NCBI GenBank assembly: GCA_013398275.1
Contig: VZSE01011543.1
Location: 151,676 to 215,675 of the forward strand
DNA length: 64,000 nt
Direction of reading: 5' to 3'
From: Promerops cafer
Taxonomy: Eukaryota > Chordata > Aves > Passeriformes > Nectariniidae
Shown: positions 47,374 to 59,900 of the stretch, in pieces
Layout: every line of letters starts with the position of its first letter
How positions within the stretch are numbered: position 1 is the first letter of the stretch
The notes under the pieces: model-generated
What the model saw: only the letters and a program-made list of their open reading frames with translations
Databases searched by the model: none
Told to the model about the DNA's origin: nothing
Translations under genes and position numbers: made by a program

Positions 47374-50300
47374 GAATTAACAGAGCCCTCAGGCAAAAGG
47401 AAAGGCAAACAAGTTACTCAGGCCATGAGAAAGCTCTGGGGAAGAAATTCACATTTAATGGTCCCAGGTAAGTGTGCTTTGATGGATGCAGATGGCTCAG
47501 AATCAGTGCAGCATTCAATTAGCCCTGAGAAGGGGGTTTTATCTGATTATCCGTGTGAAATCATTGCTGCTGCCATCAGCACTGGCTAAAACCCATTCTT
47601 GGAGAACTTTGAGGAGGGTTTTTCTTAAAAAAAAAAAAAAATCAGTCCATGCTGTTGAGAAACTGCAAACATTAGTGGTCTGAAAGAGTGTCATTATTTC
47701 TGCTGTAAAAATGTCCGGGGTAGTTTGGCATCTCTGGCTGACATCTGCTCCTCATTGTCTTGTGCCAATGCAAACTCATCAAGTCAGAGAAGATGAAATA
47801 TTCCCCTCTGCTCCCAAACCCACCTCTCCTCTGGCTTGCTCTGCAGCTGTCAGCAGCTCGGCCACCTTGGTTTCATTACGGAGCCGTTCCCCCCGGGCAG
47901 CCACTTCTGCTGCTGACAGTTCTGCTCAGAGTCCTGCTGAGCCTCCTTAAGATGTTCTTTCCCCACGGTTCTCCACGTCCTTCCCTTCCAGCAGAGTTGT
48001 GTGGGACAAACCTCCTGAGAAAATCCCCTGTCTCCATGTAAACCCGTCTTGGGGAAGGTATAAGTTGAGAGTTTGGACTCCTCTTCACTGGGGAAAACTG
48101 AGAAACGTCAAACATAAAATATGCCCAGAAAGATGGACTGCCTAGAAATATAGCCGTGAAAGAAAGTCAGAGAATCCAAAGTCTAAAGGAGAAGGAAAAA
48201 AAAAAGCAAATATTGCAAATTAAACTTCATTCAAGCCTCCGAGATTTGACACAGCTCATTGTCTTAGTTTTGCTTGAGAGAGTGTTTCGTTGCCAACTGA
48301 ATTAACAGTCTTACAGTGATCAAAAGGGGAAAAGGTTGGAGGGGGAGGAAGGTCCTCAGGAGATGCTGGAGGGCTGTGTAGAAATCCTAAAGCAACAGGA
48401 GTTGCCAGGAGAAGAGTTTGGAGGAAGCAGGCGAGCTCAGGAAGTCAATTTGTGCTGAAGAGCTGGGGATGTGTTTTCAAATCCAAAATAAACTCGCTTT
48501 AAGACAACCCAAAGACCCAGTGGATCCAGGCTTCTGGATACAGCATTTGAAAATGTTGGCCCCAAGCAGTGCCTGAATGGACTGTAAATCCCTGGGATTG
48601 CACACACACAGCCATGCTCACACTCACGGGGAGGCCCATAAAACCCAGCTTTATGGGAGCTGAGCCTGAGCTCGGGAGCTGAAGGAAGCAGGGAGTCTCT
48701 CTGGGCCCATCTGCAGGGCCCAGCCGGCTGCTGCCGCTACACCAGCGAAATGCAGCTGCAAAACAGCTGTGCTGAGCCCGGCCTGGGGTGTCTGCAGGGA
48801 ATTCGGGATACCTGCTGGGGTGGGAGCTGCCTCAGCCGGGCTGAAACCCCATTGATCCAGGAGCTCTTCACCCCCAAGCCCTGCAGAGGCACCCAAGTCC
48901 AGCACCTGAACCTGGGCATTTTCCTGAGGAGCTCAGGGCTCTCAGTAGCTGGTGCCTCCTTCTCCCCACCAGAGAGGTGACCCAAACTCATCATCACTGC
49001 ATTCCTGGGGTCTATTTTAATTAGCTCAGCCCTTATTACCCTTGCCCTGGCCACAGCTGCTGCCTCTGGGAAGGGACACTGGGATGGTGCCCAGCTGCAC
49101 AGGCACTGCTGGTTCCTCATCTGGGCTGGGCTCCTGGCTCTGCTTCCAGTCCAAGTCATGGATGAGTAACACCTTTGATTACTTCAATTCTTCACTTTTG
49201 CTATCTCTGCTGTTGGCACCTGGATTTAAACATGGCTCGGTGTGCTGAGCTTGGTTCTTGTCTTGGTCAAGATCCTCCCGTGGGCTCTGTTCCCACAGCG
49301 CTGTGCTGGGCCTGCCCAGCACATGGAAATCTGTGCCCGAGAGGTGAGCCTGGCCTTGAGTGTGGGTTCATGCCACAGTTAAGGGCTCAGCAGGGCTTGT
49401 AGAGCTTCATTCAGGAGCTCTTTGGGATCACTGCCCCACCGAATATTTGTTTTGGAAGGGAGGAAGCAATGCTCGAGGCGCCTCTACCAGGATCAATCCG
49501 ACTTTTTTTGCACGCCCCGGCCACGTGTGCACACAGCAGCCTGGGGTAAGGAATGTGCAGCCATGAGAATATCTCTGAAATATATTTTAAGACCTGAGCT
49601 TTGGGGGAGCCAAACTATTGAGCTCCTCTCTTGGCAAAGAGCTCTTTAATTTCAGATTTTTCACGGCTGCGAGCATTTATCCTGGTTTGGACTTTTCCAT
49701 GTTCTTATTTCCATGGAGTCAGTACCATTTCTGGATTGCAGCTGAGAAGTGCAGCCTTCCCCCAAGATTTGCAAGCAAACCAGCAAAGTGTCTCTTACTG
49801 CAAACTGGAATATGTCCCAAACCTTTCACCACTCAGCGCAGGGTATTGACAGCTCCAAGTGTTTTCTCTAAACTGTTGATGTTGTTGGGATGGTTGTGAT
49901 ATTTTCTCCTCAGTCTCAAACTGTCGTGCCTCATTTCTTTGTTTATACAAAACCTCAGAGTGTCCTTTAGGAAAGCGTGGGCTGGAAAGAATCTCTCGTG
50001 CCTAAAGGAGTTTGTTGGGGGAAGGAAAAGCAAATGGGAGGCTCCACAGTGGTGGACCTGTAGGGTGTGATTTATCCCACATCAGTTTTTTTGGGTGCTG
50101 ATGGAAGGAGAGGCTCAGAGTCATTGCTGGCTGAGTGGGGGCACAGCTCTCCTGCCCTTGCAAGTGCAGATGGAGAAGATCCCCAGCATCTGGAAGTGGG
50201 CTGCACTGGTAGGGCTGATGACTGGGAATCCTGGATGGCTTTGCAGTGACTCTAAACGTGTCCAGATCCAGGCTTCTGCCTGCGTGGGAAGGCTGATTCC

Positions 50301-51729
50301 ATGGTCTGTGTTTGTTACCTCATGGAGTCTATACAGGACATTTGGACAGAGATCACAAATGAAGCTCTCTCAGCTCTCAGCAGTCCCAAACCCCCTCTGG
50401 AATGGTTTTCCAGGTCTGGGCTTGCAGGTGGCTCCCTGATGCTGGGCAGGCAGACCAAGTGCCTGGCTCCCTGAAGGGCTGATGGGGCAGAGGTGCAATG
50501 CCCAAGCTGATGCTCACCTGAATCCATCCACGGAGTGGGGAAGGGGGAGCTGTGCCTTGCAGATGTTCCCAGAGCAACTTTGGATGTCCCACCAGTCTAA
50601 ACCCCTTCTCCAGGCTTTTGTGTGGCAGAGTTTGCTGTAACCCTGTAAGAACTCTGATGTTTTCTGAGACTTTTGTGTGTCAAAGCCAGCGCTGGGCTGG
50701 GTATTTCCTTTCTGCTCCACGAGGGCCACTTCTGTCAGCCGGATGATCCCCAGAGGGGTTAAGTTCCCTGTGGGAGATGCTGATTTCATTACAACCCCGG
50801 GCTATAAACACTGCACTGACGAATTGCTGGGTGTTATTGGCAGATGGAAAAGCCTGTGTGGGCCAGGAGATCAATTCAGGCCCTCGCTCCCTGCCAGCAA
50901 GTGAGTTATCTCCAGCTCAAGCGATTTTTATTTCGCTCCTTAATCTCATTTGTAGCTGCAATCCCCGATGACACACGTCTGAAACTTTGGCTTGCAGCAC
51001 AACGTTGCTGAGATGGAGCCGGAAGGAGCTCCAAAATCCATAAGCTGTTTTAAACATGGACTTAAAATCCTTCTTTGATTTCTCCGTGTTTGGACTTATT
51101 TGGGCTAAGTGGGTGAATGAAAAGGGGAGATGCTGGGATTTAAAGGGGTTGGGGAAGAGGGGAACATCCCCTGTGGCTGGATGAGGAACCAGAATCCTGG
51201 TGGGGGTTGATTTCTTCTCCCAGCTCTGCTGTTTTCCCCAGTGCAGCTGAGTGGGTCACTCCTCATCTGTCAAAGATCTGCCCATGAGAAATTGCAAGGG
51301 TGACGGAGAGAATGATTTTAGCTGAAAACTGTTAAAACTCTTGTTCAGCTTGGTGCTGAAATACTCTGTTGTATCTTGGGGTGATTATATGGGGAGGAAG
51401 GATTCTGTGGAGCCTGGGCTTTCCTTAGCTTCATGCAAGGATGTGTTTAGTTATAGAAGCTCACATCTAATTCTGCATGGGTAAATGGATACTGGAAGTG
51501 CTGCTTCCACCTTTGAACGTGTCTAAGGAATGCTTTGATACCAGAGAGAGCTACCAACACCGACCTAGTCTGGATCAAATCTGATTTCACCTCACCTGCA
51601 GTCCTGGGGTGAGCTCAGGTGAGCAATATTTTTAAATCAGAGGGCTGGTTCTACGTCAGTTCAGGGGGTTTTGGTCTGGAGATGCTTCTGTTGGACACCG
51701 AGGCTACATGACAGCCATGGCATCATCAG
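47374..51729. other. Non-coding stretch, no gene seen
   Basis: About 4.3 kb of single-copy sequence with short frames (up to 140 codons, 48737-49159 minus) and no recognised domain. A poly-A of 14 lies at 47627-47641. No mobile element was seen. Confidence 0.5.
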
Positions 51730-51872
51730 AGAACCTCAGAATAGTTTGGATGGGAAGGACCATTAAGATAATCCAGTTCCAACCCCCCTGCCATGAGCAG
51801 GGACACCTTCCACTATCCCAGGTTGCTCCAAACCCCATCCAACCTGGCCTTGGACCTTTCCAGGGATGCACC
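51730..51872 (-). mobile_element. CR1 LINE 3' fragment
   Basis: The plus strand reads CAGAATAGTTTGGATGGGAA, GGACCATTAAGATAATCCAG, CCAACCCCCCTGCCATGAGC and CCATCCAACCTGGCCTTGGA, the reverse complement of the CR1 3' end. Homology stops at about 51872 where GATGCACCCATGGGTGCATC, a 20-bp near-palindrome, begins. Confidence 0.92.
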
Positions 51873-54800
51873 CATGGGTGCATCCTACACAGGGCTGTTG
51901 TGTGCAGCCCTGTGTGGGACCTGCTCTGAGATCTCTTGGGAATGGTGAGCAGAGGGGATCCTGCCTTGCCACGAGGAAGAGGGGCTGGGGGCAGCATTGT
52001 AATTTCCTGGGAAATCCCTCCCAGCCTTTCTCTGAATTCATGTCCAGATAGGGCTGGGAGATAACTCCCTCCACCATCCAACAGCTAGGATTTCCTCAGA
52101 GCATGAGAAACAGCCTCTGTATCCCTCTGACCTTGCTCTAAATTTGTTTCCTTTTAAGCTGCTATTTAAAGGGGGGGGTGCAAGAGCGAGGAGGAAAGTT
52201 TGATTTCTTTAATGTTCATGGAAGCAGGCGATTGATAACACTTGCAAGGGCCAGGCAGGGAGCCAGAGGGATCCTGCTTGAGGCAGCTCTGCCAGCAAAG
52301 CTCAGCCTTGCTGGCTGGGGATGCAAAGCTCTGCTTGTTTATGACTCCAGGCCACCCTTTGAGATGCTCTTGCCAGTCGCCTCAGACTGGAGGGGGTGCC
52401 CTGCACTGAGCTGGATGATCTGAGCAAACACCCACCAGTGACCGTGGCAGGACCAGCAGCCCCAGGGTCCTTTCCAAAGGCTGCAGGCAGATGCTTTCCC
52501 AGCTGGGAGGCACAAGGATTAACTCCTTCCACCTTGGCTGCAGCTCTCATGACAGCTCTGGCTTCAGGCAAAGTGCTGGGGTTTGGCTTTTTAAGAGAAG
52601 AGGAGAAATGCATGGGAAAAAAAAAAAAGATCAGTGTTGTGTTTTTATTTGTGAGTAGAAAATAGTTCTTATCACAGCTCTGGGAAACTATTGTTCTGAT
52701 TTTTATAAATATGCTTGTATTCCCCTTGACTTTTTTCCTCTCCCTTCCCACTTGCTATCTCCTCTGCTGTGTGCCCTTGGCTGCTTCCCAGGCACTTCTT
52801 GATGCAAAAGGAGATAAGCCCTCACAAGTTATAAACCTCAGAGGTGCTACACATCTCACACTCCCCTAAAGCCTTGCCTGGATACTCCCACACGTTCAGA
52901 GCAAAGCCCCATGATCCCCAAGGGACATAAATGATCCCAGCCACCTTCTCTCCTGGATGGAGAGCTGTGGATGAACCTGGAGCTGGGAATCTCGTGCTCC
53001 CTGCCAGTGAACAAAGGCTGGGTAACCTTCCTGACATCTGCTCTTGGCCAGGTGCCCTTTCCAACAGCTTTCATTGTGCTGGGCAAGGCCTGGAGGTTAG
53101 AGGGGAACAGGGACCAAGAACCCCCAGGAATAACAAGATTTTCAACAGCAATAAGACATTTGGGGGGAGCAGGTAGATTTTTCTGTAGTTTGGCAAGTGG
53201 AAACCCTTTATGGTGTTTTGAAGGCACTTTTTCTGTAATGCAATGGACCAGTGGTAAGGGAGGGGGGAGAAACTTCAAGGGTATTTGAAAAACAGGAGGG
53301 AAAAATCCCTGGCCATGCTCTTTTCAAGCTTTGGCCCCAAGGATTCAATTTTATTCTTCCGGTGACTCACAGCATGACATTGGCTCTGCTCTCCTTCCTT
53401 GGAAAGGAAGTAAGGAAGGCTAGCAATCCATCTTCAGTAGATTTTAACAGCACATATCGTGTTCCCTTTTGCAAAGTGGGAGAGTTGCTTGGGCTGGAAG
53501 GTGCTGTGCACAAGCCAGGCAGGTTCAGGGGGCGTAAATCTCTGTGATGGGAGGAGGTTTCTAAGAATCCCTGGATTCTTATGGATCTGTGATTCCCTTT
53601 GCAGCCCAACAGCACACTGCAGGGCTTGATCCAGTTACTCTTTATCATCCTTATGAGCCAAGGGAAGATGGGCAGCACCTCCAGGGCGGCTCTGGGGGGC
53701 TTTGCAGGCAGTGGAAGCCTTTGGGCTCCCAGAAGATCCCGTGCTCCGTTTGCAGCGTGTGGGGAGTCCCAGGACCGGGGGAAGGAGGCAGAGCAGGCAG
53801 GGATGGGCTGGGAGGGCTGGGAAGGGGGGTTTGATCCCTTCCCGTGCGAGGAGGAGGGGATGAGCAGGAGAGAGGAGGAGGAGGAGGAGGGGCCCCGGTG
53901 TCACCCCGCGGTGCCTGCTCTGTGTTAAGGGAGGCGAGGAGCGCTCCCGTCCCTGCTCGCCTCTCCCGCAGGGCCCTGCCTTGCCTTAAAAGAGGCACAA
54001 ATCTAAATCCCTGCCTAACTTCAAAGTAACTCAGGGAAGATTAGGCTCTCCCAGAGTCAGGCAGCAGACGAGCGAGAGGGAGGAGGGATTTTGAGGTTCA
54101 AATGCTGCTGGGGACACTTCGAGCTCATCCTCTCTGGGGAGGAGGGGGGGCTTGACCCCTCTGCTTTGGAGATGCTCTAGCAGAGCAGGACCTTGTTATT
54201 CCCTGTTTCCATTTCCCAAGCTGCTGGCTCTTATTTCCTTTCTAGCTGCTCCCTGCTCCTCTTCATTAGCAGCTCTCAACAGTGCAAAGGAATCGTACTC
54301 AGAAGTATGAGTTCATCTCCTAAAACTTTGTACTGGTGCCAGCGGGTCAGTCACTTTGCAAAAAGAAACTTCCCTTGGAGAAACTCTATCCCTTTGGAGA
54401 AAAGGCCAACAAGCCAGAAAAACAAACTCTCAAAAACACTGCCTTCCAAAACACTGCTTAATTTGAACCTTTTTTTCTGGTGTCACCCAGTGGGATGGGC
54501 GTTGGGAAAAGCAGAGCCTCCTCTGTTCTGACCTACAAACCTGCTTCTGGTGGGTGGCTGAACCTGGCCACCCCTTCAAAGGACGGGCAGAGGTTTCTGG
54601 GAGAGGCAAATCAAAGTTTTGCACAGTTCCTGTCCTGTTAGAGAAGCACAAGTGCTGTGTAAGTTATTGATCCCCTCTACCCACGTCTCAGCTCCTCTTG
54701 GCTTTGGGCTGAAGGCTAGCTGGAGAGGCTGGTGGCTACCACAGGATTGTTGCCACTAGAAGGGGTTGTGTGGAGTTCTGGCCGTTGCCCTTGTTTCCAG

Positions 54801-55239
54801 GATCAGGATACTCCAAGGTATGTCACTGAGCACATCCACATCTCACAGCAATTCCAGGTGGAGCTTTCAAGATTTCCCTCTGCTTGTGCCATGGTGATGT
54901 TCAGAGCCAGAGCCTCCTTGGAAGGAGCTGTGTTGTCACCTTGCTCCTCTTGCAGTGACTGAACCCTCTGAGGAACAGCACAGCCTGGCTAACACCGAGT
55001 TTAAAATGTTATCCAGCACCTCCATGCCTCAAACTACCCAGATCCCAAAGCCCAGCTTCTTCTAGTGTGTGTCCCTTTACTTCCTAAAAAAGTCCACTTT
55101 CTGCTGGAAAAGATTTTTCCCACTGAGCAGCAGCGAAGGCAGCTGAAATGTGTTATTCCTGTAGTGAAATAATGTTTTCCTAATCTCAACATCTTTTTTG
55201 AAAGCATGTAGTGCACTTCCAGAGGAACTCAAGTTCCAG
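51873..55239. other. Non-coding stretch, no gene seen
   Basis: Single-copy DNA. It includes a G8 run at 52171-52178, a GGA-rich part at 53845-53893 and a CpG-richer spot at 53895-53970. The frames are short and unrecognised. Confidence 0.5.
53845..53893 (+). repeat. GA-rich (GGA)n tract
   Basis: GAGGAGGAGGGGATGAGCAG, then GAGAGGAGGAGGAGGAGGAG. A purine-rich low-complexity tract at the edge of a CpG-richer patch. Confidence 0.75.
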
Positions 55240-55319
55240 GCACAGCTGCAGAGAGCACTGAGAAAGGTTGAACTCCATGATCTTGGAGGTCTTTTCCAAC
55301 CTTAACGATTCTATAACTG
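55240..55319 (+). mobile_element. CR1 LINE 3' tail remnant
   Basis: GTTGAACTCCATGATCTTGG, AGGTCTTTTCCAACCTTAAC and GATTCTATAA are a CR1 3' end with its tail repeat, plus orientation. The first 20 bp of this interval match less well. Confidence 0.82.
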
Positions 55320-56393
55320 CTGGCATGCTCCAGCCCTGCTCCTCTCTGTGCTGGACACTGTAAGAAACTCAACCAACTCGCCTGTCCTGGTGCTTGAGTG
55401 GTTTTTATTTATGGTTTTTGGTTATTTCTTTCTTGTTCTCTTGAACATAAGCCGAGGTGGGCAGAGGGAGGAACCAAATAAAAAGGGTGTAATTAGAATG
55501 GCAGCACTTTCCTTTGGGTTGATCATTCTGGCTGCATCAGAAAATCCCTGGCTTGGAAGTGTAGGAGATCCAGAGCAGCTGCAGGTCAGGGGGCTCAGAC
55601 AGGGAGAGGTCCCTTGGATTTCCAACTGCTGGATGAGGCTTTGGGCAAAAAGGGAGATGCACCTCCGGCTTTTAAGGCTGGTGACTTTCAGTCAAGTCTC
55701 CTTTGGGTTTCCCCTCAATCCTTTCTCTCCTCCAAACACACTGGTCTGAGTCACACCAACAAAATTGCTCTGGGCTGAGCTTCTTATGTGGGCAACAAGG
55801 AGGGGACTCCTGATTTTGGGCTTGGGACCAAAGCCTGCCAGTAGCCAAGGTGGAAATCCAGATTTCAGGAGTTCAGTCAATCATTGTCTGCATCCCTGCT
55901 GGTGCTCCTTCCTTGTTTCCTTTGGTGGGTGACTTAGAGATAATCCTCTGTGGAATCTGGAATGGTTCCTGATTTTCCTCCCTAACAGAACCTGGCCATT
56001 GCCATGGCAGAGGGCTGGGACATGAGGCCACATCTTTGGGCTGCTGTAATTATTAGATGGTCACTCTACTAATGACAGATTCAATTAAGCACCAACAGAT
56101 TTGTCTGATATATTCCCAGTAAGACATAACTCCTTTTAATTCCTCAGCTGCTTCTGAACTGGACAATTACCCTGATGCCACTGCCAGCTGCCCTGGGCTC
56201 TGGATAAAGGAGGATAAATCCCAACCTCAAGCTGTGAAAATGAGCCCTTTACTGTGCTCAATACATTAAATAATCTGGTGGTTTTCTTCCAGATAACTAC
56301 TCTAGATCAGCCTTATCTACTCACTTGTGAATTGTAGCCTGTAAAGCAGCCATAAAAAACAACAGGGACCACAGATTTGATCCAAGACATCCA
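55320..56393. other. Non-coding stretch, no gene seen
   Basis: Single-copy DNA. An open frame of 133 codons (55348-55749, plus) has no recognisable domain. Its left boundary is a CR1 tail, which argues against an exon there. Confidence 0.5.
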
Positions 56394-56399
56394 TTTATT
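56394..56399 (-). terminator. Polyadenylation signal AATAAA
   Basis: AATAAA on the minus strand, about 235 nt downstream of the stop of the exon candidate at 56634-56905. It is followed within 20-45 nt by a GT/T-rich stretch (CTGTTGTTTTTTATGG), the usual layout of a cleavage and polyadenylation site. It means little if the exon is not real. Confidence 0.3.
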
Positions 56400-56633
56400 T
56401 TTCCCCACAGGCAGAGATGAAGATGCAGCAATCTGGGAAGTGCACAGCACATGCTGCTGTTTTGAGCCCAAGTAGACTTTCAGTGTCAGCCCTTAGCCCC
56501 TGCTCAGCTTAGGCTCTGAGGCTGATGCTGTACATCACAATCACACTTGGATCTATAGGGTACCACCTCATTTGTCAGCTGCCACAAAGCATTTTTGCTG
56601 TCAGCCAGCACAAGGTCCACATTCAAGCCATGA

Positions 56634-56905
56634 TCAAACCTTGGACAGAGCGTGAGCAACAGCTCCAGTGAATATTCCTGTCAGAACATGGATTAGAATC
56701 TTCTCTAAAGCACCTCCTGCCAAGGGGCTGATGTCATCTGTCTTCTCGGAGCAGGGAAATGGTGTGAATTCAATTTTTGTGATGAACAAATCCCTTTCTG
56801 TGAGTGCACTCAGGCTTGAGACCAAGAATTCGACTGATTCCTTTTTTCCCTTCTCCCCTTCCCCCATCCCCACCCCGATGAGGTCGATGCTGGCCTTTGC
56901 TGGGG
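56634..56905 (-). CDS. Candidate 3'-terminal coding exon, unknown protein
   Basis: The minus strand shows an acceptor-like sequence (ATCTCCTCCCGTGTCTACAG) just before 56905, then 89 sense codons and TGA at 56634-56636. The peptide begins PAKASIDLIGVGMGEGEKGK, has a mixed charged middle (ALTERDLFITKIEF) and ends in a hydrophobic stretch, ILIHVLTGIFTGAVAHALSK. The composition is more protein-like than neighbouring frames. An AATAAA lies 235 nt downstream. I do not recognise the family and could not find an upstream exon in matching phase. A longer frame (165 codons, 56668-57165) is open on the opposite strand, so chance openness remains a real alternative. Confidence 0.3.
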
Positions 56906-59900
56906 CTGTAGACACGGGAGGAGATGTTGGTTTATGTCATGACAGCCTCTCCGTGGACAAAACTCCTTGGAACAGCAAGGACTGGGCTCAAGATCGAAAT
57001 TGGGAATTTCGAATGTTGAAAGTTAAGAACAACTGGAGGATAATGTGGATCCCATCACTCTCATCCAGTAGTGGGCATAAGCACCAAGTTTGGATTGACA
57101 CCGAGAACCGAGGGCAAAGAATCCTGCTCAGGTTAGGCTGCACCTCAGGCTTTGCTCTAAAATGACCTGGCAGAAGTGTAGGTGGTGTTGTCCTTGAAAA
57201 TTTGTACCTGTGCCTCCAGCCCTGCTGGAGCTGTGTCTCAGGACCTGCACTGACACCTGAAACCACAGTGGAAAACCTCCAGTCCCAACCAGAGTTCATT
57301 GCTTGGCCTCACGCTCTCAGAATTATGGGCCAAGTTGAAGACAGAATTGAAGATTTAATTTCAATCACGCCCAGCTCTTCGTACCATGGAGTGGAAGGTG
57401 GAATGTGCAGGTTGATTATGACCTCCCTAAGATCCCATTGCCAGGCACAAAAGCAGATTTCTCTGTGTCCTCACATCTTCACACTCACCTGAAAGATTTT
57501 CCCAGGAGCTTGTGCATGACTTTCCTGTAAAACTCACCAGCTTTATGGGTTTTATTCCTCTTTGGGAACAACGTGTTGGATTAATGCACGTTGCTTTTAT
57601 ATTGTTTGTCACCTTTTATCCCCTTAGTACTTTGCTCTCTTGAATTTTTGGGTGTGATCCAGGCAGAATTTCCAGCTGACAAACTTCTGCTGAGCTGGAA
57701 TGAGAGCTCATGTAAGGATCTCCCCAGCTCCTTGGAAGGGATTTGCAGCTCATTTGTGTTTCTGCACAGAGCTCTCCTGATTTGTGTCCATCCTGGACGT
57801 GCTGACGTGAACTACAGCATCAGGAGATGCCCAGAGTTGATTTTTCCAAGGAAAACCTGGCTCACAGCAGCACAGCCTCTGGCACAGCCTTGCTCAGGTG
57901 ACAGGCACAGCCTCCCCCAGAGCTCAGGGCTCTAAACCCCACCTCAGAGTGGGGTTTGACCACAACCCTTGAGGATGGATTTAACATCTCTTAAAGGGTG
58001 TTGCCAAATATTAAGAATCAATTTTCAGTGTTTGGTCCCTTCTCCTCACTGAAACAGTTTAACAGGACTGGGATTGTTGCTGAACTCTCAGTGAGAGCTG
58101 CTGAAACACAAGCAAAAGGACCTTTTATAAAATAATCCCCCTGTCTTCATTCTGTCACTGCTATCAAGCTGAATAAAGCCAGGAATTTAGGCCTTGATTC
58201 CACAAAGCACTTAAATGAGTGCTCATGTTTTAGTGAGCACACTTGCCATGGGCAGAGTCTGTTCCAATGTGGCCTTTCCAAAGGATTATTAGGTATTTTT
58301 TTAGGATATACCTTTCAAAAGAAACTCCTCCTCCTCCCACAACATTTAGCCATCAATCTGTGCCTTCTGCAACAGAGCAAGGCCCAGAAAAGCATTGTAA
58401 GGAAAGATAAGTGGATTTTGGGAAAGCCTTTACTGAAAGTGGATTTTTTTTGATAGGAAACTGAGTAATTTGCTCTATGGACTGAAATTTGAGAGGTGGT
58501 TTGACTACAATAACCAAGATATCGCAGAGAATTGAAAGCATCTTTGCCAAGCTTTCAGCTTGGATAATTTTAATCTAGAAATGGATAAGATCAGTTAAAA
58601 AAGAGTAGAGGAATAGAAATAGAATTAAGGAAAAAGAGGCAGTGGCTAAATTAGGTATTTTATTTCTTGACTGCCCAGTCCATGCCTCTCCAAGCTCTCC
58701 TCACACGTGGTGGCTGCTCCAGCAGCTCGGTGCAGTGTGAGGTCTGAGGAAGCAGCTCACAAGAAACTGCAGAGTAACTGGGGATGAAGCAATGTTATTT
58801 GTCATAATAATTACTAATCCCTTAAGAAAGCAGAACAATGTTTGGGTTGGATGTACAGAAAGATTAAAATTTCAGCCCGCACTTGAGCTTAATTCTTGTG
58901 ATTCCAAGTTGTTCGTGTTGAGAAGCCCAGAGGACACCCAAAACTTGTCCTTTAGCAGACCCTTCCCCAGCTGAGCACCCACCCAACCCTTGGAGAGAAT
59001 GCCCTCATCGGAAACAGATAATCCTTCCCCAAACAAACCCTAATAAACCCTTTCCTTCTTCTCCTCTCTTTCCCGGCCTGGCTCTGTGGTATCCTGCCCT
59101 ATTGTGTTACATTATCATATCAAGTCGTGGCATGGCATAAAGCAGCTTAATGTGCTGGAGGAATGCAGCTCTAGCTGCAGTAATCCCTGTCAGCTTTGCT
59201 TCCCGGAGCCTCCTCCATGGATTTTGGGAGAGGTGTGATCCATCAAAGCTGCTCATTTTCATATCTACCTGGTGTCGTGTTACCTAAACCCGCCAAAAAA
59301 ACCTGTGTGTGCCATATCAAAGAGCAGCCCTGACTCCCAGAAGTGTTTTTGTTGGATCATCCGTGCCTGCCTGCAGCCAGAGGAATGGCTCATCCCCAGT
59401 TTTCCCTTTCCAGAGATCCAAGATGAGTCAAAGAGCTGCAGGGCCTAAATCCTCATCCTGTCCCCATTGTCTCTGACAATGGAAATGGGATCCTTCATAC
59501 CAACCTGGATGGTTTGCAAAAACATTACCCACATCAGCACAGGGATTTCAATTCCTATAAAGAGCTGGGAAAGAAGCACCCATGAGGTTTTTTTTCTTCA
59601 GACCAGTTTCTCCCATAAACATTTCTCTTCTACTTTAATCGCACAGGAATTCCAGTGACATCTTTACTTCCCAGTAAAGTGCATGGGGAGGAATTCCTTA
59701 TGTAACTTCCCTGCCTGAGTTGCATAAAAGTTCATCCTGCCAAGAAAGTGAGTGCATTTTGCATGCATTTAGATCGGTTTATATGGCTTTTATTTCCCTC
59801 ACTGGACCTGTTATCACATTTCATCCCCAAAAGTGGTTGGACTTCTCCTTATTTCTCCCCTTGGTGGTAGGGATGGTAACAGGAGAAGAGTACATTCTAT

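Noticed and set aside
57313..57426. Minus-strand segment open between AG and GTGAGG as a partner exon for 56634-56905
   Set aside because: The acceptor has a weak pyrimidine tract and the exon phases do not match; the opposite strand is also open.
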